Shown in pieces: positions 7,891 to 16,706 of a stretch of 16,706 bases of DNA. Location of the stretch: NCBI GenBank assembly GCA_016193115.1, contig JACPSV010000172.1, forward strand, positions 1-16,706. Direction: 5' to 3'. Position 1 is the stretch's first letter, and every line of letters begins with the position of its first letter. The notes beneath the pieces were generated by a model that saw nothing but the letters and a program-made list of their open reading frames with translations, did not search any database and was not told where the DNA came from. This DNA comes from Elusimicrobiota bacterium (GTDB lineage Bacteria; Elusimicrobiota; Elusimicrobia; 2-02-FULL-39-32). Both the position numbers and the translations under genes were made by a program.

Positions 7891-8523
7891 CTATTTCGAG
7901 TATAGTTCCACAATCAACTGATCGTTTACGGGGAACGAGATCTCGTCCCGCAAAGGCCAATTCTTGACCAGCCCTTTGAACTGATCTAAATCGCATTCCA
8001 GCCAGGATGGGAGAGGACTCAAAGATTTACTCTGTTCGCGCCATTTCTTCAAAAAGGAGTTCTCCTTAAAACTATCTTTAATCGAGATCGCGTCTCCCGG
8101 TTTTAGAGGATAGGAAGGAATATTCACCGCGTCGCCGTTCACGAGGACGTGACCGTGGCTGACCATTTGGCGCGCCGCCGCGCGCGAGATGCTAAACCCC
8201 AAACGGTGCACGACGTTGTCTAACCGGGTTTCCAAATAGCGCAGCAAGTTTTCTCCGGTTAAACCTTTCTGTTTGGACGCCAAAGCAAAATAACGGCGGA
8301 AAGGCCGTTCCGTCAAACCGATCAGTCTCTTCAACTTCTGTTTTTCCCGCAAACGTTTGTTATATTCGGAAGCTTTGCGGCCGCGGAACCCTTTTCCATG
8401 CTGACCCGGAATCTCTTTCCTTTTATCCAAAAGGCACTTGTTGAAACATTTTTCCCCTTTCAGGAAAAGTTTCATTCCTTCCCGACGGCACAACCTGCAA
8501 ACCGGACCGCTATACCTAGCCAA
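7891..8523 (-). CDS. rpsD: 30S ribosomal protein S4
   Basis: Primary 16S rRNA-binding protein of the small subunit, 210 aa, of normal length. It is the zinc-type (C+) form: Cys9-x2-Cys12-x13-Cys26-x3-Cys30 near the N-terminus. The segment EIPGQHGKGFRGRKASEYNKRLREKQKLK follows, and an S4 RNA-binding domain at about 95-155 contains RLDNVVHRLGFSISRAAARQ and VSHGHVLVNGDAVNIPSY. The start codon is TTG at 8523, supported by the MARYSGPVCRLCRREG family N-terminus and by a Shine-Dalgarno 7 bases upstream. It follows rpsK by 27 bases. In other bacteria S4 represses its own operon through mRNA binding; I do not see a defined operator here. Confidence 0.97.
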   Translation of the reverse strand: MARYSGPVCRLCRREGMKLFLKGEKCFNKCLLDKRKEIPGQHGKGFRGRKASEYNKRLREKQKLKRLIGLTERPFRRYFALASKQKGLTGENLLRYLETRLDNVVHRLGFSISRAAARQMVSHGHVLVNGDAVNIPSYPLKPGDAISIKDSFKENSFLKKWREQSKSLSPLPSWLECDLDQFKGLVKNWPLRDEISFPVNDQLIVELYSK

Positions 8524-8530
8524 TTTAATT

Positions 8531-8537
8531 CTCCTCT
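8531..8537 (-). promoter_or_regulatory. Ribosome binding site of rpsD (TTG start)
   Basis: AGAGGAG on the minus strand, 7 bases before the TTG at 8523. The strong site compensates for the rare start codon and supports starting S4 at MARYSG. Confidence 0.8.
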
Positions 8538-8550
8538 CTCAACCGCATGC

Positions 8551-8982
8551 TTACACCCTTCTGGGTTTGGGCGGACGGCACCCGTTATGCGGCAGCGGGG
8601 TCACATCGCGAATCGTTAAGACAACCAGTCCCGCCGCCTGTAAAGAACGGACTGCCGTCTCTCTTCCGGAACCCGGCCCGCTCACCAAAACGTTCACTTG
8701 CTTGACGCCTGCTTCCAAAGCTCTTTTGGCCGCCATTTCCGAGGCTACGGACGCGGCAAACGGAGTTCCTTTCTTCGTGCCCTTAAAACCGCAGGAACCG
8801 GCGGAAGACCATGTCACCGTATTGCCTCGTTCGTCCGTGATATTCACGATCGTATTATTGAACGAGGACTGGATATACACCCGCGCGATACCAATGTTCT
8901 TCCAAACTTTTTTCTTGCGCGCGGTTGTGCGCGCGACCGGAGCCGCAGACGCCGCCGCAGGACCTTTTTTGATGTCAGCCAT
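8551..8982 (-). CDS. rpsK: 30S ribosomal protein S11
   Basis: S11 forms part of the small-subunit platform near the mRNA exit site. The 143 aa include an Ala/Lys-rich N-terminal extension of about 25 residues, then the conserved core: [62 protein letters not shown] and the C-terminal [19 protein letters not shown] at 8982 has a GGAG Shine-Dalgarno close upstream. It sits in standard alpha-operon order, 21 bases after the rpsM stop. Confidence 0.97.
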   Translation of the reverse strand: MADIKKGPAAASAAPVARTTARKKKVWKNIGIARVYIQSSFNNTIVNITDERGNTVTWSSAGSCGFKGTKKGTPFAASVASEMAAKRALEAGVKQVNVLVSGPGSGRETAVRSLQAAGLVVLTIRDVTPLPHNGCRPPKPRRV

Positions 8983-9003
8983 AAATTCTAAACTCCTTCT
9001 CCA

Positions 9004-9408
9004 CTATTTCGCCGCCGGCGCGGCTGCCGTTTTGCTGGTATCGGACCTCACGGAACCAACCGTCTTTCTTCTTCCTCTGCGCGTGCGAGCATTGGTTTTG
9101 GTTCTCTGACCGCGAGTCGGAAGGTTGCGCCGGTGTCGCAGTCCCCTGTAAGAGCCCACTTCAATCAAACGACGAATATTTTGTTGCACTTCCCTGCGCA
9201 AATCGCCTTCCACCTTCACGTTCTGGGAAATATAGGTATTCAGTTTGCTGACATCGGCGTCCGTCAGGTCTTTCATGCGAATGCCTTCGCTCACCCCTGT
9301 TTCACTCAGGATCTTATGGGCCAGAGGCCGTCCAACTCCATAGAGATAGGAAAGTCCAATCTCGACTTTCTTATTTCTGGGAATTTCTAAACCTGCGATT
9401 CTTGCCAT
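9004..9408 (-). CDS. rpsM: 30S ribosomal protein S13
   Basis: S13 is at the head of the 30S subunit and contacts tRNA and the 50S subunit. The 134 aa begin [19 protein letters not shown], contain [21 protein letters not shown] (helix-two-turn-helix region), [20 protein letters not shown], and the hallmark [23 protein letters not shown] at about 93-115. A tail of about 20 residues rich in Ser, Thr and Ala follows and is longer than in E. coli S13. ATG at 9408 has an AAGGAG Shine-Dalgarno upstream. It follows rpmJ by 27 bases. Confidence 0.97.
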   Translation of the reverse strand: MARIAGLEIPRNKKVEIGLSYLYGVGRPLAHKILSETGVSEGIRMKDLTDADVSKLNTYISQNVKVEGDLRREVQQNIRRLIEVGSYRGLRHRRNLPTRGQRTKTNARTRRGRRKTVGSVRSDTSKTAAAPAAK

Positions 9409-9435
9409 CCCTGTTTCTCCTTGGTTCTCTGCGCC

Positions 9436-9549
9436 TTATCCCTGACGTTGTTTATGGCGCGGCTCTTTACAAATAACCCGAACCACACCCCGCCTGCGGA
9501 TGATCCTGCATTTATCACAAATAGGTTTAACCGATGCTCTCACTTTCAT
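9436..9549 (-). CDS. rpmJ: 50S ribosomal protein L36 (37 aa)
   Basis: Very small L36 of 37 residues, beginning [14 protein letters not shown]. The zinc ribbon ligands are complete: Cys11-x2-Cys14-x12-Cys27-x4-His32, i.e. the C+ form. It ends [10 protein letters not shown], as is typical. ATG at 9549 overlaps the infA stop (ATGA), giving translational coupling to infA. The infA-rpmJ-rpsM order is standard, and the protein is full length for the family. Confidence 0.97.
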   Translation of the reverse strand: MKVRASVKPICDKCRIIRRRGVVRVICKEPRHKQRQG

Positions 9550-9797
9550 TTTTGTCCCGCTTCCACGGGGCTTTTTTTTCTTTCCCCACGGTAAATAATG
9601 CGTCCTCGCGTCAAATCGTAAGGGGAGAGTTCGATCCGCACCATATCTCCGGGCAAGATACGAATGTAGTGCATCCTCATTTTACCGGAGATATGCGCCA
9701 ACACCGTATGTCCTCCCTCAATCCCAACCCGAAACATCGCGTTCGGGAGAGACTCCAACACTTTTCCGTCCACTTCTATTTTTTCTTCTTTAGTCAT
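9546..9797 (-). CDS. infA: Translation initiation factor IF-1
   Basis: IF-1 binds the ribosomal A site during initiation. The 83-aa OB-fold protein shows [60 protein letters not shown] and LTRGRIIYR, essentially the full family consensus. A tail of about 11 residues after the usual end is extra. ATG at 9797 is chosen because MTKEE matches the usual IF-1 N-terminus. An in-frame TTG at 9806, overlapping the map stop, would add only three residues. There is no strong Shine-Dalgarno, which fits coupling to map. Confidence 0.97.
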   Translation of the reverse strand: MTKEEKIEVDGKVLESLPNAMFRVGIEGGHTVLAHISGKMRMHYIRILPGDMVRIELSPYDLTRGRIIYRGERKKSPVEAGQK

Positions 9798-9802
9798 AGC
9801 AT

Positions 9803-10546
9803 TCAAATCCGTGTGAGCACTTCCGTTCCCCGGCTCGTAATCGCCACCATATGCTCAAAATGCGCCGAGAGGGAACCATCTTCAGTTAAAACCGTCCATC
9901 CGTCCGGCTTGTGAGACACCTCCGCAACGCCTCGATTCGCCATCACTTCCAGAGCCAGCACCAGACCGTCCTTCAAGCGCATCCCTGTGCCCGGAGTTCC
10001 CAGACAAGGCACATGCGGATCTTCGTGCATCTGCCTGCCAATCCCGTGCCCTCCGTAGTGGCGGACGACGTTGAAACCGGCGCTTTCAACCACCGACTGC
10101 ATCGCATTGGAAACGTCTCCGAGCCTGTTTCCCATCGTAGCGGCTTGGATCGCCTGCTCTAAAGACTGGCGCGAGACTTCCAGAAGTTTTTGGGCGTCCG
10201 CGCTGATCTGTCCGATCGCGACGGTTCGAGCGGTGTCGCCGCACCATCCGTCATAAAACAACCCCACGTCAATGCCCACAATGTCTCCCACGCGAATCTT
10301 TTTCGATCCCGGAATTCCATGAACGACTTCTTCATTGATCGAGACACAAATATGAGCGGGGAAACCGCGATAGTTCAAGAAGGCAGGCTTGGCGCCGTGG
10401 GATTTGATCCATTCTGCGGCGAACACGTCTAAATCGGACGTCGTTATTCCGGGTTTAGCTTCACGGCAGCAGGCGTCCAGAAGTTCCGCGGCTAAACGTC
10501 CGGCTACTCTCAAAGATCCAATTTCTTTTTCGCTCTTCAGTTCCAC
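9803..10546 (-). CDS. map: Methionine aminopeptidase, type I
   Basis: Removes the N-terminal methionine from nascent proteins. The 247 aa contain all five metal ligands of the type I family at the expected spacing: Asp93, Asp104, His167, Glu200 and Glu231, plus active-site His76 in [10 protein letters not shown]. The start is GTG at 10546, the only candidate that gives the usual N-terminus ([18 protein letters not shown]). The upstream Shine-Dalgarno is poor, and a stable hairpin with a T-run lies just before the gene, suggesting expression may be limited or controlled. The adk-map-infA order is common at the end of the spc operon. Confidence 0.96.
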   Translation of the reverse strand: MELKSEKEIGSLRVAGRLAAELLDACCREAKPGITTSDLDVFAAEWIKSHGAKPAFLNYRGFPAHICVSINEEVVHGIPGSKKIRVGDIVGIDVGLFYDGWCGDTARTVAIGQISADAQKLLEVSRQSLEQAIQAATMGNRLGDVSNAMQSVVESAGFNVVRHYGGHGIGRQMHEDPHVPCLGTPGTGMRLKDGLVLALEVMANRGVAEVSHKPDGWTVLTEDGSLSAHFEHMVAITSRGTEVLTRI

Positions 10547-10553
10547 ACAGACA

Positions 10554-10594
10554 AAAACCTACCCGTCGGAGGGTCTTTAGGACCCTCTTACGGG
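10554..10594 (-). terminator. Intrinsic-terminator-like hairpin at the adk/map junction
   Basis: On the minus strand the adk stop codon lies inside a strong inverted repeat. GAGGGTC (10587-10581) pairs perfectly with GACCCTC (10575-10569) across a 5-base loop. An outer CCCGT/ACGGG stem (10594-10590 with 10566-10562) extends it across a 2x2 internal loop. Three bases later comes TTTTT (10558-10554), then the map GTG. Stem plus U-run is terminator architecture placed inside an essential operon, so it may act as an attenuator, a processing site or a partial terminator. Confidence 0.55.
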
Positions 10595-11230
10595 AAGTCT
10601 AGAGTATATCAAATTTTTCAGATTTTTCAAAATATTTTCCGGTTGAGACATTCCATCCGCAACCGCCAGCCGCTCCGACTTTTGGTAATAACGCACCAAC
10701 GGTTCCGTCATTTGGCTATAGACTTTCAACCGTTCCCGCATCGTCTCCGGCTGGTCATCCACACGCAAAATCAAATCGGAACCGCAGACGTCGCATTTCC
10801 CGTTCTTCCGAGGCGGGTGCGTCACGGGATTGTAAGTGAGTCCGCACTGGGAACAGGTTTTGCGGTTGGCCACCCTGCGCACGCATTCCTCCGCGTCCAC
10901 AAGGAGGGCAATCACGCAATCAATCTGAGGACCCGTCGCATCTAACATCTCGGCTTGCGGAATCGTCCGCGGAAAACCGTCCAGAAGAAAACCTTTCTCG
11001 CAATCTTTTTGTTGAACCCGCTCTTCCACAATCCGGATCATGGTTTCGTCCGGCACAAGTTTCCCCGCCTGAATATAAACGCTTGCCTCTTTTCCTAAAG
11101 GAGTGTTTCCTTTCACGGCCTGCCGCAAAATGTCTCCCGTAGAAATGTGGGCAATCCCCAACTCCGCGGCTAAACGGGAACATTGGGTCCCTTTGCCCGA
11201 TCCCGGAGGTCCCATCAGAACTAAATTCAT
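10577..11230 (-). CDS. adk: Adenylate kinase
   Basis: Catalyses ATP + AMP to 2 ADP in the cytoplasm. The 217 aa carry the P-loop GPPGSGKGT (7-15), the AMP-binding segment (STGDILRQAV at 30-39), LDGFPRT (83-89) and a long-form LID domain. The LID is of the zinc type, with Cys126-x2-Cys129 and Cys146-x2-Cys149. Arginines of the RVDD and RERL segments (156-168) complete the active site. ATG at 11230 lies 10 bases after the secY stop with no visible Shine-Dalgarno, so coupling to secY is likely. Length is normal for the long form. Confidence 0.97.
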   Translation of the reverse strand: MNLVLMGPPGSGKGTQCSRLAAELGIAHISTGDILRQAVKGNTPLGKEASVYIQAGKLVPDETMIRIVEERVQQKDCEKGFLLDGFPRTIPQAEMLDATGPQIDCVIALLVDAEECVRRVANRKTCSQCGLTYNPVTHPPRKNGKCDVCGSDLILRVDDQPETMRERLKVYSQMTEPLVRYYQKSERLAVADGMSQPENILKNLKNLIYSRLPVRGS

Positions 11231-11240
11231 GTCGGCAAAA

Positions 11241-12441
11241 TTAACGAACGTTGAACCATCGCCCTTTGATGCGTCCTTTCTTCATGAAACCTTCATAGTG
11301 GCGCATGATCAGGTGAGACTCAATCTGGCCGATCGTGTCCAAAGCCACCCCCACCGCAATCAAGAGCGCCGTGCCGCCAAAGAAAAAGGGCGCGTTCATT
11401 TTTTGGCGCAGGATGTCCGGCAGAATCGCAATCATCACAATGAAGAGCGCTCCCCACAATGTGATCCTCTCCAAAATTTTCTGGATGTACTGCGCCGTGG
11501 ATTCGCCCGGACGAATTCCGGGAACAAATCCACCCCACTTTTTCATGTTCTCCGCCAGGTCAATGGGATTGAATTGAATGGAGTTATAAAAGTAGCAGAA
11601 GAATACGATCAAAGCCGCGTAGATCACTTCGTACAGCCATCCTCCGCGATTCCACAGGGACATAAATTTAACCGCCAGGGAAGAGTCCGGAAAAAATTGG
11701 GCAATGGTCACAGGCACAGAAAGAATGGAAACCGCAAATATGACGGCAATCACTCCGGAGGTGTCAACTTTAATCGGAAGGAACGTGCTGCTCCCTCCCA
11801 TCATGCTGCGTCCCACCATTCTTTTGGCGTATTGAACCATGATCTTTCTCTGGCCGGTCTCCACCAGTACCGTAAAAGCCGTGAACCCTAAAACGACGGC
11901 CGCCAGAAACAGAGCTCCTAGAATAGAAATTTCTTCAATCCTGAGCAATCGAATTAAGTCCTTGATACCGCTTGGCAACCCAACGACAATTCCCGTAAAA
12001 ATGATCAATGAAATTCCGTTGCCAACCCCGTTCTCCGTGATTTGCTCTCCCATCCACATGACCAGTAGTGTGCCGGTCATCAACGTCAAAACGCTGAGGA
12101 CATAAAAACCAGCGGAAAGATTGTCCACGACAGGCAGACCGCCGGGGGTCGGCAAACGGGCCAGACTGTAGACCAACCCAAACGATTGAATGGCGCCCAA
12201 AATGAGAGTGAGGTACCGTGTCAACTGAGGAGAACCGTCCCAAAGCGCCTCCGGAAAATATGTCCAGGAACCCTAAAAGAGTGTTTTTCTGAGTCTCAAA
12301 GAGAAGTCTCATCGCCTCCGCATTGATCCCGGGAAGAGGCACCGCCGCTCCCAAACGGTACGCGGCCAACACGGCCAACGTGAAGAGGACTTTCTTTCTT
12401 AGTTCCGGAACTTGAAATATGTCGCCAAACGATTTTAGCAT
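11241..12441 (-). pseudogene. secY: secY, interrupted by an out-of-frame gap of about 40 codons
   Basis: SecY is the channel subunit of the SecYEG translocon in the inner membrane. The locus carries two reading frames. From ATG at 12441 the first encodes a normal N-terminus (71 residues: MLKSFGDIFQVPELRKK, the first transmembrane helix, the plug region ending FSGGALGRFS). At about 12232-12225 the frame shifts. A second frame then resumes with QLTRYLTLILGAIQSFG and continues to a normal C-terminus (about 329 residues), including GEQITENGVGNGISLIIF and NPIDLAENMKKWGGFVPGIRPG. By comparison with SecY from other bacteria, about 41 residues are missing: TM2 with its GIMPYISAS motif and the following cytosolic loop. 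Adding them restores a length near 441 aa. No single-frame product exists. Both arms are well conserved, so assembly error or recent damage is likelier than old decay. Confidence 0.9.
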
Positions 12442-12451
12442 CGGTTTTTTA

Positions 12452-13285
<834 letters not shown>

Positions 13286-13292
13286 TGTCCGT

Positions 13293-13297
13293 CTCCT
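13293..13297 (-). promoter_or_regulatory. Ribosome binding site of ilvC
   Basis: AGGAG on the minus strand, 7 bases before ATG at 13285 and just after the ilvN stop. It marks the true ilvC start even though the reading frame breaks after only a few codons, which supports the view that a normal gene once began here. Confidence 0.75.
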
Positions 13298-13299
13298 GT

Positions 13300-13812
13300 T
13301 TACAGTGTCAGGGTCTTGCCGCCTCTCGCCATCGCAACGATCCCTGTACGGCTCATTTCCTGAATGCCAAAAGAGGCGAGCATGCGGATGAGAGCTTCGA
13401 TCTTATCTTCATCGCCGGTCACTTCAATGATTACGGAATTGTCCGACACGTCCACAATTTTAGCCCGAAAAATGTCCACAATCTGCAAAAGTTCCGAGCG
13501 GTCATTTTTGTCCGCTTTTACCTTGATCAAGGCCAGGTCCCGTTCCAGATGAGGCGTTTCCACGTAATCGCACAGCTTGATCACGTCAATCAACTTGTTG
13601 AGCTGTTTTTCCACCTGTTCCAAAACCCTCTCATCGCCTTTGACAACAATCGTCATGCGCGAAACGGTGGGATCCTCGGTCTCACCTACGGCCAGAGAAT
13701 CAATGTTGAACCCGCGCGCGGAGAAAAGGCTGGCCACGCGCGCCAACACTCCGAACTTGTTCTCCACCAATATAGAGATCGTATGCCTGGGTTCGCCCAT
13801 TTTTTCTTTCAT
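13300..13812 (-). CDS. ilvN: Acetolactate synthase small (regulatory) subunit
   Basis: Regulatory subunit of acetohydroxyacid synthase, which binds valine and activates and feedback-controls IlvB. The 170 aa open with an ACT domain at about 9-85: [34 protein letters not shown], then [29 protein letters not shown]. The C-terminal domain includes [28 protein letters not shown] and [20 protein letters not shown]. Length is the usual 160-170. ATG at 13812 has a GGAAGG-like site and lies 13 bases after the ilvB stop. A second ATG four codons in is possible but has a poorer upstream site. Confidence 0.96.
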   Translation of the reverse strand: MKEKMGEPRHTISILVENKFGVLARVASLFSARGFNIDSLAVGETEDPTVSRMTIVVKGDERVLEQVEKQLNKLIDVIKLCDYVETPHLERDLALIKVKADKNDRSELLQIVDIFRAKIVDVSDNSVIIEVTGDEDKIEALIRMLASFGIQEMSRTGIVAMARGGKTLTL

Positions 13813-13825
13813 ATTCGCCTTCCCT

Positions 13826-15559
13826 TTAAGCCATGTCCACGATGAGGTCGTCTAAACCGGCTCCCGCGGGGACCATGGGGAACACTTTTTCTTCCGGATG
13901 AATGATCACGTCCAAAATCACCGGCGATTTAGATTCCAGAGCTTTCTCCAGAGCGGGCACGACCTCTTCTTTCCGGGTGATTCGCATGCCTAGCGCTCCA
14001 TACGCGTCCGCAAACTTCACAAAGTCAGGAATATATTTCAACTTTCTGGGGTCTGGCTCGTTCTCTTTGGAACGGCGCCCGCCCTCCACCGTCAAACAAG
14101 ACGCGGAAAAGCGTTGCTGATAAAAGAGTTCCTGCCACTGCCGCACCATCCCCAAATAGTAATTGTTGATCACAATCACGATGACTTTCACTTTCTCGTG
14201 GATGGCCGTCGCCATCTCGCTCATTGTCATTTGAAAGGATCCGTCCCCGTCAATGCAGACCACCTGCTTATCCGGAAACGCAAGCTTGGCTCCGATAGCC
14301 GATGGAAAACCGTATCCCATCGTGCCCAACCCGCCGCTCGTCAAGAAATGGCGTGGGAACCGGCAAGGATACCATTGCATCGCCCACATCTGATGTTGGC
14401 CCACTCCCGTGGTCACAATCGCTTCCCCTTTGGTAATACGGTGAAGTTCCTGGATCACATACTGGGGCTTCACAAAATCGTCCTTCTCATTTTGTTTATA
14501 GCTAAACGGATGCTGCTGCTCCCACTCCTGAATCTGGCGGATCCACTTTTCGTGATTCTGAGAGGGAATTTCCTCCACTAGCTCCTTCAAAACGGTTTTT
14601 AAATCGCCCACGACAGGCACGTCCACGCGCACGCTCTTGCCGATGTTGGCGGGATCAATGTCAAAATGAATCTTCTTGGAATTCGGAGAGAACGCGGAAA
14701 GTTTACCGGTCACGCGATCGTCAAAGCGGGCTCCGCAAGAGATCATCAAATCACATTTCTGCATGGCCGTGTTGGTGGCATATTTTCCATGCATCCCCAA
14801 AGGACCCAGATAGAGAGGATGATCGTAAGGAAGAGCCCCGTTCGCCATCAGAGTCGTGGCCACCGGAATGTTGGCTTTTTCCGCGAGTTTTCGGACTTCC
14901 GGAGAAGCTCCGGAAAGTATGGTCCCGCCGCCCACATAGAGCAGAGGCCTTTCCGACTCGCGGATCAGTTCCGCCGCTTTTTTGATCTGCAGAGGATGCC
15001 CCTTGATCGTGGGAGAGTAGGAACGGATATGGATCTTTTCCGGATAGACGAATTCGGTTTTGGCTCTTTGGATGTCCACGGGCACATCAATGTGGACAGG
15101 TCCCGGCCGGCCGCTGCGCGCCACGTGGAACGCTTCGCGCACGACCTGCGCCAAAATTTTCACATCTTTCACAAGGTAGTTGTGTTTCGTGACCGGACGT
15201 GTGCAACCGGTGGCGTCCGCTTCCTGAAAAGCGTCCGATCCGATCGAGTCGCTGCGAACTCGGCCCGTGATTGCCACGATGGGAATCGAGTCCATATGCG
15301 CGGTCGCTAAACCCGTAATCAGGTTTGTCGCTCCCGGACCGGAAGTCGCGGTGCAGACTCCCACTTTTCCGGTGGCACGGGCGTACCCGTCCGCCATGTG
15401 GGTCGCGCCTTGCTCATGGCGGGTCAGGATGACCCGAATTTTTGAGTCGTAGAGCTTATCGAAGAAAGGAAGGTTCACGCCTCCGGGAATTCCGAATAGG
15501 AGATCCACCCCTTCCCTTTCTAAACACTCGACCAGAATTTCTGCGCCTGTTTTTTCCAT
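13826..15559 (-). CDS. ilvB: Acetolactate synthase large (catalytic) subunit
   Basis: Thiamine-diphosphate enzyme that condenses two pyruvates to acetolactate, or pyruvate with 2-oxobutyrate, the first common step of valine/leucine/isoleucine synthesis. The 577 aa are complete. The N-terminal domain holds the catalytic Glu49 (RHEQ), ATSGPGATN (71-79) and the [15 protein letters not shown] region (99-113). The central FAD-binding domain holds [11 protein letters not shown] (276-286) and HFDIDP (298-303). The C-terminal ThDP motif runs from GDG (438-440) to NN (465-466), followed by [10 protein letters not shown] (471-480). ATG at 15559 is 17 bases after the upstream gene's stop. Unlike the neighbouring ilvC, no gap or substitution at key residues is seen. 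Confidence 0.98.
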   Translation of the reverse strand: MEKTGAEILVECLEREGVDLLFGIPGGVNLPFFDKLYDSKIRVILTRHEQGATHMADGYARATGKVGVCTATSGPGATNLITGLATAHMDSIPIVAITGRVRSDSIGSDAFQEADATGCTRPVTKHNYLVKDVKILAQVVREAFHVARSGRPGPVHIDVPVDIQRAKTEFVYPEKIHIRSYSPTIKGHPLQIKKAAELIRESERPLLYVGGGTILSGASPEVRKLAEKANIPVATTLMANGALPYDHPLYLGPLGMHGKYATNTAMQKCDLMISCGARFDDRVTGKLSAFSPNSKKIHFDIDPANIGKSVRVDVPVVGDLKTVLKELVEEIPSQNHEKWIRQIQEWEQQHPFSYKQNEKDDFVKPQYVIQELHRITKGEAIVTTGVGQHQMWAMQWYPCRFPRHFLTSGGLGTMGYGFPSAIGAKLAFPDKQVVCIDGDGSFQMTMSEMATAIHEKVKVIVIVINNYYLGMVRQWQELFYQQRFSASCLTVEGGRRSKENEPDPRKLKYIPDFVKFADAYGALGMRITRKEEVVPALEKALESKSPVILDVIIHPEEKVFPMVPAGAGLDDLIVDMA

Positions 15560-15576
15560 AAAATTTTCTTTGGGAA

Positions 15577-16706
15577 TTAGCTCAGTGTCGCCCCAAGAGC
15601 AGTAGAAGAAGCGTACTTCAGGTAACGCGAAAGAAAACCGCTCTTCAGATTGCTCGTCTGCTCTTTCCAGCGGGAAAGACGCACCCGAATCTCACTCTCG
15701 GTTAACCGCAAAGTGACAGCGCCTTGAGAGAAGTCCCAGCTGATGACGTCCCCGTCTTCCAGAATCGCCAGGGTTCCGCCCACGGCCGCTTCCGGCGCCA
15801 CTTGCACGATCGCCGGAGTCGTGCCTTCCAAACGGACCCGCCCGTCCGTGAGAACGACGACCGAATCCTGAAACCCCTTTTCCGCCAGCGCTCTGCCCAG
15901 TTGGGTCAGAACCGGCATGCCCACGCTGCCTTTCGGCCCGCAGTAACGCAAAACCAGGATATCGCCTTTTTTGATCTTGCGGGAGAGAATCGCCGACACG
16001 CAGTCCTGTTCCGAACTGAAAACCCGCACGGATCCCGAGTAAGACAGCCAGGAATCTTTCAATCCCGCCGTTCGGAAAATAGCCCCGTCCCGCGCCCATG
16101 AGCCAAAGAGAACGCGCATCCCTCCGGAAATTTTGTGAGGATGGTTCAGCTTAAAAGCAGATTTCAGGGAGGTCGTCCCTTTAGAGACCTCGACAATATT
16201 TTTCCCCATGACCGTAGGACTCGCCTGCAAAACGTTCGATAAAGCTCCCAGCAGCGAGATCAGGCCGCCCCACTTTACGAATTCCTGCATGGGAAACTCC
16301 CCTCTCTTGTCCATGGGCACCAACTGCGGCGCCTTGCGCGCAATTTCGTTCACGAGATTCAAAGGAAAAGAGACGCCCGCTTCTTTTGCGATGGCCGGCA
16401 AATGCATGTAGGTCTCCGCGCTGCCTCCCAACGCCAGATCCACCGCCACACAGTTGTGGAACGAACTTGCCGAAAAGTACCGCCGCGGCGACACTTTCTG
16501 TTTGACAAACTCCACAATTCTCTGGCCGCCCCACTCCGCGAACTCAAGCGCTTGCGCGTTTCCCGCCAGAGGGTCGGGATCTGCGCTAAAAATCTTTTCC
16601 AGAGCCCCGATCTTGGTCAGGCCTAGAACTTCCAATGAAAGCAAGAGAGAACATTGGCCATAGGGAACGGAGTCCGCCACTTTCTTTCCGGATTCCCCGG
16701 CCAACT
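15577..16706 (-). CDS. ilvD: IlvD/Edd-family dehydratase-like protein, 5'-partial, catalytic residues replaced
   Basis: The C-terminal 375 residues of an IlvD/Edd-family protein; the frame is open to the window edge, so the N-terminus lies upstream. Family signatures are VAVDLALGGSAETYMHLPAI (about 86-105), GGMRVLFGSWARDGAI (194-209), LRYCGPKGSVGMP (252-264), VVLTDGR (283-289) and APEAAVGGTLAILEDGD (303-319), ending RYLKYASSTALGA. Canonical dihydroxy-acid dehydratase makes 2-oxo acids in the BCAA pathway. Here, aligned without gaps, the Cys of CGGMYTAN is Asp11, the Glu of GPGMPEM is Val265 and the Ser of GRFSGG is Arg291. These are an iron-sulfur ligand, a Mg ligand and the proposed catalytic base. 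It therefore probably does not catalyse the usual reaction; it may be a pseudoenzyme, a repurposed paralogue or an early decay product. It lies 17 bases upstream of ilvB. Confidence 0.85.
   Translation of the reverse strand, partial: LAGESGKKVADSVPYGQCSLLLSLEVLGLTKIGALEKIFSADPDPLAGNAQALEFAEWGGQRIVEFVKQKVSPRRYFSASSFHNCVAVDLALGGSAETYMHLPAIAKEAGVSFPLNLVNEIARKAPQLVPMDKRGEFPMQEFVKWGGLISLLGALSNVLQASPTVMGKNIVEVSKGTTSLKSAFKLNHPHKISGGMRVLFGSWARDGAIFRTAGLKDSWLSYSGSVRVFSSEQDCVSAILSRKIKKGDILVLRYCGPKGSVGMPVLTQLGRALAEKGFQDSVVVLTDGRVRLEGTTPAIVQVAPEAAVGGTLAILEDGDVISWDFSQGAVTLRLTESEIRVRLSRWKEQTSNLKSGFLSRYLKYASSTALGATLS

Noticed and set aside
7875..7913. Longer rpoA starting at TTG 7913
   Set aside because: The extra 13 residues overlap rpsD and match nothing in RpoA, while AAGGAG sits correctly before ATG 7874.
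8438..9109. 223-codon plus-strand open frame across rpsM/rpsK/rpsD
   Set aside because: Antisense to three conserved ribosomal protein genes; low-complexity Ala/Leu/Val translation.
11935..12224. Out-of-frame tail after the secY N-terminal part as a novel C-terminal domain
   Set aside because: The tail is simply secY sequence read in the wrong frame, and the correct frame over the same bases gives well-conserved SecY.
12222..12240. Programmed ribosomal frameshift in secY
   Set aside because: A frameshift would join the two frames but could not restore the roughly 40 missing conserved residues of TM2; no slippery site or pseudoknot is evident.
14666..15310. 214-codon plus-strand open frame opposite ilvB
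   Set aside because: Antisense shadow of ilvB, rich in Arg and His, with no motif.
16702..16704. TTG at the right edge as the start of the ilvD-like gene
   Set aside because: The frame is open to the window edge, and the visible part begins far inside the family alignment, so this is an internal Leu codon of a truncated gene.

Overview
This window is a dense, single-strand bacterial chromosome segment. Every gene reads on the minus strand, so transcription runs from high to low coordinates. Intergenic gaps are 0 to about 50 bases or short overlaps, and no stretch over 300 bases lacks a gene. G+C is around half by eye. Core housekeeping, branched-chain amino acid (BCAA) synthesis and mreBCD/mrdA/rodA genes indicate a free-living, probably rod-shaped bacterium. 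The order ilvD-like/ilvB/ilvN/ilvC, then secY to rplQ, then mreB to rodA and a radical SAM gene is not one I can tie to a phylum. An uncultured lineage such as Omnitrophota or Elusimicrobiota is a low-confidence guess.

Layout in transcription order. (1) 16706-12452, BCAA block: a 5'-truncated IlvD/Edd-family gene whose visible catalytic and ligand positions are replaced, intact ilvB and ilvN, and an ilvC with two out-of-frame gaps. (2) 12441-6561, the distal spc operon plus the alpha operon: secY (with one out-of-frame gap), adk, map, infA, rpmJ (37 codons), rpsM, rpsK, rpsD, rpoA and rplQ. (3) 6531-921, the elongation (Rod) machinery: mreB, mreC, mreD, mrdA (PBP2) and rodA. (4) 921 to beyond base 1: a large radical SAM protein with no stop inside the window.

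Together the window encodes acetolactate synthesis, the translocon channel, nucleotide and N-terminal methionine processing, ribosomal proteins and RNA polymerase alpha, and the Rod peptidoglycan complex. Two terminator-like hairpins sit inside the run (adk/map and mreB/mreC) and may set relative expression.

The most notable feature is three separate losses of about 75-125 bases, estimated by comparison with family consensus, within 1.1 kb of secY and ilvC. Each destroys the frame while the flanking protein remains well conserved. Because secY is essential, assembly error or very recent damage is more likely than an established pseudogene. The IlvD-like protein is a separate puzzle: its frame is open for 375 codons, but the third iron-sulfur Cys, the Mg-ligand Glu and the catalytic Ser are all substituted. 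I saw no mobile element, CRISPR array, tRNA, rRNA or convincing promoter.
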